From Phycisphaeraceae bacterium (GTDB lineage: Bacteria > Planctomycetota > Phycisphaerae > Phycisphaerales > UBA1924), in NCBI GenBank assembly GCA_009827215.1, contig WUAJ01000106.1, positions 1 to 8,071 of the forward strand: DNA of 8,071 bases, written 5' to 3'. Below, one piece after another: positions 1 through 6,144 of this stretch. Position 1 is the stretch's first letter, and each line of letters begins with the position of its first letter. The translations under genes were made by a program, and so were the position numbers. The notes under the pieces are model-generated. The model was not told the DNA's origin and did no database searches. It worked only from the letters and a program-made list of their open reading frames with translations.

Positions 1-1171
1 CAACGACCTCGTCCGAGGCATTGAGCAGCTCACTGATCAATCCGGAATCCGTTTCTTCAGTGGACTCGAGCATGGGGGCTGGTCCACCAGCAGACTCAGA
101 TTGTGGAGCTTCTTGTTCAGGAGTATCCGTCGTTTCGTCTGAGTTGGACAGCAGGCTGGCGCTGAGTTCGTCCCCAACAACTGGAGCCGCTGCGGCAGCG
201 GACTTGAGGAACGACGCGGTCTCTCCGCCTTTGGTCACACCAGAGGTGCTCATGCGATCCGCCTGTGCTTTCTCGACGATGCCGAGGAAGAGTTCTTCGA
301 GTCTTTGTCGTGGAGAGCTGACAGACAGGATGGACTTGCCTCCTGATGACCTTCTGCGGATCACCTCGTCGATCTCCGCGATCGTCGCATCGTCGAGCTC
401 ATCGGTCTCAATCGTCGTGCGTTCTTTAGACGAGAGCAGTTCCTCGCATGTTCCCTCGCCGCGGATCTTGCCGCCGTAGAGGATAACCATGCGATCGACG
501 ACATCTTCGACATCAGTGAGCAGGTGACTCGAAAGGATGATCGATTTGCCTCTTCGTCCCAGTTCAAGGATCAGGTCCTTGACCTGACGCGTCCCGATCG
601 GATCGAGTCCCGTCGTCGGCTCGTCGAGGATCAGCAGGTCCGGATCATTGATCAGCGCCTGCGCGATCCCGATGCGGCGCTGCATCCCTTTGGAATACTC
701 ACGGACTGGACGGAACTGCGCGTGCGTCAACCCAACCATCTCTAGGAGCTCATCAATGCGATTGGCGCGTGTTTTCGCGTCAAGTCGGAAGAGCTTGCCG
801 TAGTAATCGAGCGTTTCACGCGCGTTGAGGAACGGATAGAGGTAGCTTTCCTCTGGTAGGTATCCGATCCTGGATTTGGTCTCGACATGTGTGGTTGGTT
901 TATCGAACACCATCACACGACCACTTGTTGGTTTGAGCAAGCCGAGGATCAGTTTGATGGTCGTGCTCTTTCCCGAGCCGTTGGGACCTAGGAGTCCAAA
1001 GATTTCCTTCTCGCGTACCACCAAGTCCAGCTTGTCCACGGCACGCGCGCGATCGCGCATCCAGAAGTCTTTAAAGGTCTTGGTCAGCTGTTGACACGCG
1101 ACAACAGGTCTCCGCGTATCGGTCGAAGCGTTCTGTGCTGTGCTGGATTGTTCAGGCGTCGCGACGCTCAT
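1..1171 (-). CDS. ABC-2 type transporter ATP-binding protein, partial (C-terminus off the left edge)
   Basis: This is the cytoplasmic nucleotide-binding subunit of an ABC exporter, powering a separate ABC-2 permease by ATP hydrolysis. The frame is open from the ATG at 1171 to the window edge, giving at least 390 residues. Visible motifs are Walker A GPNGSGKST (residues 62-70), the Q-loop region IGYLPEE (102-108), where the usual Gln is replaced as in many ABC-2/CcmA-like ATPases, the signature YSKGMQRR (159-166), Walker B LLILDEP (179-185), the D-loop GLDP (188-191) and the switch His216. The catalytic set is complete. A normal ATPase end (RLEELFLGIVE, about 290-300) is followed by an unusual tail of at least 90 residues rich in Ser, Glu, Ala, Thr and Pro. 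The gene starts 2 bases after the stop of the 480-aa SPFH gene, with GAGGAG overlapping that gene's end, so it is the fourth gene of the SPFH operon. The substrate is unknown. The dedicated permease may lie just beyond the left edge or be the divergent permease at 6145-7665. Confidence 0.93.
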   Translation of the reverse strand, partial: MSVATPEQSSTAQNASTDTRRPVVACQQLTKTFKDFWMRDRARAVDKLDLVVREKEIFGLLGPNGSGKSTTIKLILGLLKPTSGRVMVFDKPTTHVETKSRIGYLPEESYLYPFLNARETLDYYGKLFRLDAKTRANRIDELLEMVGLTHAQFRPVREYSKGMQRRIGIAQALINDPDLLILDEPTTGLDPIGTRQVKDLILELGRRGKSIILSSHLLTDVEDVVDRMVILYGGKIRGEGTCEELLSSKERTTIETDELDDATIAEIDEVIRRRSSGGKSILSVSSPRQRLEELFLGIVEKAQADRMSTSGVTKGGETASFLKSAAAAAPVVGDELSASLLSNSDETTDTPEQEAPQSESAGGPAPMLESTEETDSGLISELLNASDEVV

Positions 1172-1173
1172 GC

Positions 1174-2616
1174 TTACTCCTCTGGTTCCTTGAGACCACG
1201 CTGGGTCTGGAAGAAGGAACGGCGCATCTCTTCACGCCTGCGATCGACGGTTTCCTGTGCTTCTCGTCGTTTCTTCTCGCGATCGATTTCTCGCAGAATG
1301 TCTGGGTCACGATTGATCAACAGTTCAGCGCTGACACCCTCTGGGAGCACCATCGTGGAGACAAAGTCCTTGTCGAGGAACTCAGCCATCGCACTGGACC
1401 AGTCGCGAGCGACCATCAGCTTGGGGTTCGCTTCATACTGAGCGAGCTTGGAACGGAAGTTCTCCAGCTGCGCGATCGCTTGGCTGACTCGGTTCGATGA
1501 GAGCGTCTGAGCGAGCGTGAGCATCTCGGAGATCTCTCCGGAGACGAGCGATTCCAAGACCTCGCCGTCGATCTCAACGGGACGACCTTCGAGGATCGCA
1601 TCGATCTTCGCGAGCTGCTCTTCCGCGGCTTGCGCCTGACCAAGTTCGATCAAACGCTCGAACTCATTGATCTGAGCGATCAGCACATCGCTGCCGCGTC
1701 CCGCAACCTCGTTGAGCATCTGGTCACGCAGGAGCAGCGCGTCTTCGCGTGCCTTACCTGCTGTTTGTGCGGCGGTCTGGACCGAGCTGAACTTCGAGCG
1801 GAGCGAGAGCGCCGCGTTCTTGCGTGTGAGCACGACACGATCGATGGAGATACCCGATTCGAGCTCATCGAGCGAGTCCTGCGCCATCGCTCGGACTCTT
1901 CCCGAGATGGTCTCTGAGGAGTTCTTCAGCAGATCGTCGATGTTAACTTCCGCGATAACATGAACGACCGCACGCTGGATGATCGCTTTCATCATCGCGC
2001 GTTCTTGTTCAGGAATCATGTTGGAGACATACAACGCGTGGTTGGATCGACGATAGTTCACGCTCCACTGCGTGTGCGCGATGTTGAAATCGGAGGTGAT
2101 GTTCGAGCCGTCCTGAGCGGGATTGAGCGTGGACGAATCGTTGAAGCGATCGATATCGATCGCGAGTGCTTCCTCGTCGGATTGTTCACCAGGGATGTTG
2201 GGCATGAACTCTTTGGCAACCGCCATCTCCACGGCCCCTTCACCCACTCGAACGACCTCACCGATCGGGTACGGGAAAGACCACTGGAATCCAGGTTCGA
2301 GATTTGTCCGAACTTGCTTTCCGAAACGGACACTGATGCCTCGCTCGCCTTCTTTGATGGACTGCACACCCGATACTGCAAACAGCACGATGAGTACGAC
2401 CATCGCGAACTTGAGCAAGCCGTAGGTGATCTTGAGTGCATCCGCGAGTGACTGGTTCGCGGAATCCATACGAGCTAAATCCGCGGCATCTTGCGCGGAC
2501 TCAGCACCACGCAGACGCACTGATGCTTCCCGGCTCGGATGATCCGGATGTTCGACCGGTTTTTCAGCGGATTCGCCGTTGATCAGGTCATCGAGATGTT
2601 GATCGTTGTCTGACAT
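1174..2616 (-). CDS. SPFH/Band 7 protein, second HflK-like subunit (480 aa)
   Basis: This is a membrane-anchored SPFH (stomatin/prohibitin/flotillin/HflK-C) protein, likely a subunit of a large oligomeric membrane scaffold. An acidic cytoplasmic N-terminus (1-60) is followed by one membrane segment (about 66-86, core KFAMVVLIVLFAVSGV). The Band 7 entry EGERGISVRFGK (89-100) and EPGFQWSFPYPIGEV (107-121) closely match HflK. So does the core ITSDFNIAHTQWSVNYRR (173-190), which corresponds to the HflK strand after the T-x-D-x-N motif. A helical, coiled-coil-prone region spans about 275-395. The C-terminus (440-470) is very rich in Arg, Lys and Glu. The SPFH domain is predicted to be extracytoplasmic, as in HflK. 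The ATG start is supported by GGAGG 8 bases upstream. The gene begins 3 bases after the HflC-like gene and ends 2 bases before the ATPase. It is more divergent than a standard HflK; the exact role is unknown, and binding to FtsH is only possible by analogy. Confidence 0.88.
   Translation of the reverse strand: MSDNDQHLDDLINGESAEKPVEHPDHPSREASVRLRGAESAQDAADLARMDSANQSLADALKITYGLLKFAMVVLIVLFAVSGVQSIKEGERGISVRFGKQVRTNLEPGFQWSFPYPIGEVVRVGEGAVEMAVAKEFMPNIPGEQSDEEALAIDIDRFNDSSTLNPAQDGSNITSDFNIAHTQWSVNYRRSNHALYVSNMIPEQERAMMKAIIQRAVVHVIAEVNIDDLLKNSSETISGRVRAMAQDSLDELESGISIDRVVLTRKNAALSLRSKFSSVQTAAQTAGKAREDALLLRDQMLNEVAGRGSDVLIAQINEFERLIELGQAQAAEEQLAKIDAILEGRPVEIDGEVLESLVSGEISEMLTLAQTLSSNRVSQAIAQLENFRSKLAQYEANPKLMVARDWSSAMAEFLDKDFVSTMVLPEGVSAELLINRDPDILREIDREKKRREAQETVDRRREEMRRSFFQTQRGLKEPEE
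1177..1182 (-). promoter_or_regulatory. Ribosome binding site of the ABC ATPase gene
   Basis: GAGGAG on the minus strand lies 5 bases before the ATG at 1171. It overlaps the last codons of the upstream 480-aa SPFH gene, whose TAA is at 1176-1174. This fixes the start and suggests translational coupling. Confidence 0.75.
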
Positions 2617-2619
2617 CGA

Positions 2620-3606
2620 TCAATCCTCCGAACCTGCCGAGGCGCTTGGGTTGCTTTGTGGGACTGGGAGTTCTCCTTGCGTTTTTTGCAAGATGTCCGG
2701 ATCAAAGAGCTGCATACCGTAGTCCGAGGTCGAGAAGATCAGTGTGAACTTCTTGGCCATGGATTCACGCATGAGTCGGATGTTCTGGATGAACACCGCG
2801 AGTTCTGGATTGATGTTCTGCTGCGCCAGATACGGTGCGGCTTCCGCTTCACCCTTCGCGAGGATCTCATCGGCACGACGCTGCGCGAACGCACGGATCT
2901 TGTCCGCATCGGACTTCGCCTTCGCTTCGATCGCGCGAGCTTGAGAGCGTCCCTCAGACTCGTAGCGTTCGGCGAGTCGGTCGCGATTGGCGCCCATGCG
3001 TGTGATCACCGCATCGGTGGTGTCCTCTGGGAGGATGATGCGATCGATCCCGACGAAGGTGACCGCGATGCCGTAGTCGTCGAGTGGATTACCACCCTCG
3101 CCGCCTTGTGCGAGTGTGTTGAGGACGCGCTCTTCGAGTTGAGGGAGCGCTGATCTGCCTTGATCAGGTGAGTAGAGATCGGTGATCGAGAACTTGGAGG
3201 TTTCACCAAGCGCCGAGCGGAGCAGGTCCTGGAGGACGGAGTCTTCCGCTTTGATGTAGTGATCGATCGGGCGATCTCCAGCGTTGGAAAAACTGCGGAA
3301 GAACTTGAGCGGATCGGTGACCTTGTAGGTCAGGAACGCTTCAACGATGACCTGGAAGTCGTCCGCGGTCTGCTGAGTTTCCGAACGCGCCTGCACGATG
3401 CGTGTGCGCGTGTCGTACTTGGTCACTGATTGGATCGGGAACGGCGCTTTGAAGTGCAGTCCCGGCTCGACGATGATCGAGTTCTCCCCGGCCTTTCCGA
3501 AGGTCGTCTTGACCGCCGATTCGGTGAAGCGAACGGTGTAGAGCATGCTGAAGCTCAGGATCGCGAGCACAAACAGCAGAAGCACAATGAGCGAGATATA
3601 TCGCAC
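2620..3606 (-). CDS. hflC: HflC-like SPFH/Band 7 protein (protease modulator HflC family, 328 aa)
   Basis: HflC pairs with HflK to form a membrane cage that, in E. coli, encloses FtsH and modulates its proteolysis of membrane proteins. Residues 4-24 form an N-terminal signal anchor, followed directly by the Band 7 start YTVRFTESAVKTTFGK (23-38), VEPGLHFKAPFPIQSV (46-61) and KYDTRTRIVQ (63-72), all typical of HflC. The SPFH core extends to about 205 and includes ITDLY and GIAVTFVGIDRIILPE. An Ala/Glu-rich helix with the HflC-type stretch AIEAKAKSDADKIRAFAQ (225-242) and RRADEILAKGEAEA (243-256) follows. The end (267-303) matches the HflC C-terminal segment with KKFTLIFST and a hydrophobic cap. 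Length is near the usual size for HflC (about 330). The start is GTG, because no ATG lies between it and the in-frame stop upstream and GGAG sits 7 bases before it. It is the second gene of the operon, between two HflK-type proteins. Confidence 0.9.
   Translation of the reverse strand: MRYISLIVLLLFVLAILSFSMLYTVRFTESAVKTTFGKAGENSIIVEPGLHFKAPFPIQSVTKYDTRTRIVQARSETQQTADDFQVIVEAFLTYKVTDPLKFFRSFSNAGDRPIDHYIKAEDSVLQDLLRSALGETSKFSITDLYSPDQGRSALPQLEERVLNTLAQGGEGGNPLDDYGIAVTFVGIDRIILPEDTTDAVITRMGANRDRLAERYESEGRSQARAIEAKAKSDADKIRAFAQRRADEILAKGEAEAAPYLAQQNINPELAVFIQNIRLMRESMAKKFTLIFSTSDYGMQLFDPDILQKTQGELPVPQSNPSASAGSED
2625..2629 (-). promoter_or_regulatory. Ribosome binding site of the 480-aa SPFH gene
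   Basis: GGAGG on the minus strand lies 8 bases before the ATG at 2616 and sits inside the final codons of the HflC-like gene, whose TGA is at 2622-2620. It decides the start and suggests coupling between the two genes. Confidence 0.8.
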
Positions 3607-3613
3607 GGTTGAT

Positions 3614-3617
3614 CTCC
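3614..3617 (-). promoter_or_regulatory. Ribosome binding site selecting the GTG start of the HflC-like gene
   Basis: GGAG on the minus strand (within GATGGAGATC) lies 7 bases before the GTG at 3606. Going upstream in frame, a stop (TGA, complement of 3625-3627) is reached with no ATG in between, so GTG is the only reasonable start. Confidence 0.7.
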
Positions 3618-3656
3618 ATCCCCATCATCGGGGGTCGTTTCAGGCGCTTTGGCCTG
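3618..3656 (-). promoter_or_regulatory. Two small potential stem-loops between the 747-aa and HflC-like genes
   Basis: The 58-base gap is the only sizeable spacer inside the operon. It holds two inverted repeats. CAGGC/GCCTG (3641-3645 with 3652-3656) has a 6-base loop. ATCCCC/GGGGGT (3618-3623 with 3630-3635, one G-T wobble) has a 6-base loop and ends next to the GGAG of the HflC-like gene. Neither is followed by a T-run on the minus strand, so these do not look like intrinsic terminators. They could affect mRNA processing or differential expression, or be chance. Confidence 0.3.
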
Positions 3657-3664
3657 CGTTCTTC

Positions 3665-5908
3665 TTAGTCACCAGCCAGCGCTTCACCCGCTTCGGGGTC
3701 GAAGACATCTGTCCCGGCTTCTTGATCCATCAGGTCGATGCGTACATGGAGCGATTCCACATCCGCGGGAGTCAAATACACACGAGCGCTCTCGATCGCA
3801 TCGAGAAGCGCGTTGAAATATGTCTGTGATCGGTACAAGCTCGGCGAAGCTGAGTACGCCTGCTGTTGTCCGTCGAGAAGCAGCGCCTGTCCACGCTCGG
3901 ACATATGTCGCGTCCAGCGTTGAGCGCCGGCGTCGAGGAGTTTCTCGCCCGCTTCGCCGCCTGCTGTCTCGAGCAGTCGCTGGACCTCAAGTTCGGTCTC
4001 GGAAACCGCGACCTGTTCAGCGTTTTCTCTGCGGAGGATCTCGAGTTGATCGAGCTCTCCAACAATCTGCTCGGCGAGTTCAACCGATCCCGCAACCTCA
4101 GTCAGTGTCGCGATCTCCACTCGGCTCGCTTCTTCGATCATGGATTCACGGTTCTGACGAGCCGCGATGACACGCTCAAAGGAAGGAGCGACCTTGATGG
4201 GTGGATGCGCCCCTTGCATACCTACGAAGAGGATCTCGATTCCGGGACCTTGCCCCTCGTTGAGCGGTGCGAATGCTTCTTCGAGCAATCTCCGCAGTTC
4301 TGGGAGCATCTGAGTCCGATTGTGCGCGAGCACATCATCAATTGACTGCTGTCCGAGATACTGGGTCACCACTCGGCGACCGATCATCTGCAGCAGATCC
4401 TCGCGCTGACCAGGTCCAGCAAACTGATCGAACAGCTTCACATCGCGAACCACGAAGTGCATTGGGACTTCAAGCGCCACGAGCGACAGGTCGCCGCGTG
4501 AGTTGGTGCCGTCTTCGTCTTCGTGACCAGCAAGGCTCGGCTGAACGACATTGAGTTTCTCACGGCTTGAGTGTGATTCAGTCCAGATCAACGGCGTGTC
4601 TTTGCCCTCGTCTGGAGCATTCGCCGCGAGCTGGAGCACACGCACACCAGTCGTCGTTCGGACTTCTTCTTGCTGACCTCCGCTGCGCGAGTATGAGACC
4701 GGAGTCTCGTAAGTCGCGAACGGCCAAGGTAGTTTGACATGTAGACCAGGTCCGATGTCGCTCTCACCCTGCTCTCCGAAGCTGAAGATCGGACTGCTCA
4801 CGCGTCCATTGGTCAGGATCAATCCGCGTTCGTGGGGTTCAACAACGACCAGCATGGTCATCAACCACGCGATCGCGACACCCATGCCGACGAGCCAAAA
4901 AACGAGCTTTGAGAGCAGTTGGTAGAGCCAAGTTCCAGTGACATCGACGCCGAACTGGTAGTTGACCGCTTCGCCGATATTCGCGGCGATCCGATCCGGA
5001 GCCGCGAGCAATCCGAGCAGACGCGAGTCAAACGCGGGACGAGGGTCCTCGCCCGGCTTGCGTGGTCGATACACATCGAGGATCAGATTCATGACCACTT
5101 CACATCCGAGCACGATCATCCCGATCGGGATGATCATCGGAGTCAGCGCTTTGAAACCCATCTGTCCGAGCGAGAGTTCAAGGAACGCGGCGACCGCGAG
5201 CAGGACGCCCACCATCGAAATCCCGACGGATTGAGCCGCACCTGCTCGCAGGTTGGACCAAACATTAATCTTGCCCATCCCTGAAACGAAGCGAGCGAAG
5301 ATAAAGCCGACGACGCTGATTGCGAGTCCGATCGCAAGCATCGCGCCGACGATGTTGGTGTTGTATATGAAGGTCTCGTCTGATGAATATGCGTTCCACG
5401 AACGAAGGCGCGATATCCCTGCAAGGATATTGATCGCTGCGAACACAACTCCCGCCGCGGGAACAACCCACTTCTGAATGAATACCAAGCGACGCGCGGC
5501 GACACGCAGATCATCTCCTGCATCGGAGAATGCGCTTGCGGATGCTCCTCCTGAGCTTGCGAACTGCTCTGCTTCCATCGCTTCGATCCGCTCACGACGA
5601 TGTTGATCAAAGACAAAGAGCAGTATCGCCCACACGATGACTCCGGATCCGAAGAGGATCGAAGCGCTGCGTGCGGCGTGATCGCCGGAGTAAGTTGAGT
5701 AGATCAGCATGAGCAGCGCGACGAAAGTCTGGACGATGAGTCCGACCACACAGATCAGTGCTGCTCTACGGAATGTTTGATAATCGCCTCGGGCCATGGG
5801 TGTGTGCAACCTCTGCGTATGGAAGTACTCTTCCACGACGGATATTTCCGGATCCATCGATTGGGAGACCGTGGCTCTATTGTGGGCATCAGGACGCCGG
5901 GAATCCAC
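3665..5908 (-). CDS. hflK: HflK-like SPFH/Band 7 protein with an N-terminal six-helix membrane module (747 aa)
   Basis: This is an HflK-type membrane protein and the presumed partner of the HflC-like protein next to it in a membrane-bound SPFH complex. Seven hydrophobic segments are visible: about 50-72, 83-100, 147-166, 184-207, 226-246, 254-277 and 332-355. The last corresponds to the single anchor of ordinary HflK. Positive residues follow the inside rule, which places the SPFH domain outside the cytoplasm. The Band 7 domain starts at VVVEPHERGLILTNGRV (354-370), continues through GPGLHVKLPWPFATYETP (386-403), and includes an insertion of about 70 polar residues (about 405-475). The HflK hallmark AHPPIKVAPSFERVIAAR (567-584) is present, followed by a long Glu-rich coiled-coil region (585-715). 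E. coli HflK is about 420 residues, so about 330 are extra. The start is uncertain. GTG at 5908 has GAGG 8 bases upstream; ATG at 5857 (M18) or 5797 (M38, with AGAGG upstream) are alternatives. It is the first gene of the operon. Confidence 0.9.
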   Translation of the reverse strand: MDSRRPDAHNRATVSQSMDPEISVVEEYFHTQRLHTPMARGDYQTFRRAALICVVGLIVQTFVALLMLIYSTYSGDHAARSASILFGSGVIVWAILLFVFDQHRRERIEAMEAEQFASSGGASASAFSDAGDDLRVAARRLVFIQKWVVPAAGVVFAAINILAGISRLRSWNAYSSDETFIYNTNIVGAMLAIGLAISVVGFIFARFVSGMGKINVWSNLRAGAAQSVGISMVGVLLAVAAFLELSLGQMGFKALTPMIIPIGMIVLGCEVVMNLILDVYRPRKPGEDPRPAFDSRLLGLLAAPDRIAANIGEAVNYQFGVDVTGTWLYQLLSKLVFWLVGMGVAIAWLMTMLVVVEPHERGLILTNGRVSSPIFSFGEQGESDIGPGLHVKLPWPFATYETPVSYSRSGGQQEEVRTTTGVRVLQLAANAPDEGKDTPLIWTESHSSREKLNVVQPSLAGHEDEDGTNSRGDLSLVALEVPMHFVVRDVKLFDQFAGPGQREDLLQMIGRRVVTQYLGQQSIDDVLAHNRTQMLPELRRLLEEAFAPLNEGQGPGIEILFVGMQGAHPPIKVAPSFERVIAARQNRESMIEEASRVEIATLTEVAGSVELAEQIVGELDQLEILRRENAEQVAVSETELEVQRLLETAGGEAGEKLLDAGAQRWTRHMSERGQALLLDGQQQAYSASPSLYRSQTYFNALLDAIESARVYLTPADVESLHVRIDLMDQEAGTDVFDPEAGEALAGD

Positions 5909-6144
5909 CCTTCACGCCTCAAACCCTCACAAGCACCGTCCCCCAGCCGACTGTCGTGTCCCCTCGGCGGTGTCCAGTACGACAAGGATCTGTTGGGGGT
6001 TCTGCGTATCGTACCAACTCCATCAAGATTTCTGATCTCGCGTGCTCAGCAGGAGCACACTGGGATAGATGATCTTCTCAGGCGCGAAACATGCGCCCAC
6101 TCAGTGCGTACAAAAGCGGGAACACCCCCTACTATCTCCACCGA
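5909..6144. promoter_or_regulatory. Divergent intergenic region between the SPFH operon and the ABC permease
   Basis: This stretch of about 180-236 bases (depending on the permease start) should hold the promoters of both divergent units. I looked on both strands for -35/-10 pairs with normal spacing and found none convincing. It contains a perfect short inverted repeat at 6042-6058, two GTGTCC copies 14 bases apart (5956-5961 and 5970-5975), and three GATC sites. Open frames crossing it are antisense or overlapping shadows with no recognisable protein. Confidence 0.5.
6042..6058. repeat. Inverted repeat GTGCTC-N5-GAGCAC in the divergent intergenic region
   Basis: A perfect 6-base dyad (GTGCTC, loop AGCAG, GAGCAC) lies about 90-100 bases before the likely permease start and about 135 bases before the operon start. 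The size and symmetry suit a dimeric repressor operator or a leader hairpin. No known regulator motif is recognised, and a 6-base dyad can arise by chance. Confidence 0.35.

Noticed and set aside
21..479. Plus-strand open frame of 152 aa, Ser-rich
   Set aside because: It is antisense to the ABC ATPase frame, which shows all expected motifs and stays open to the window edge. The Ser richness mirrors the ATPase tail on the other strand.
1960..3153. Plus-strand open frames of 163 aa (1960-2451) and 165 aa (2656-3153)
   Set aside because: Both are antisense to the SPFH genes, show no family motif, and have His/Arg/Asp-rich composition typical of shadow frames in GC-rich DNA.
5940..5999. Distant CCCCCA / TTGGGGG and GTCGT / ACGAC inverted repeats
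   Set aside because: The arms are short, with long unpaired spacing between them, and could easily occur by chance in this sequence.
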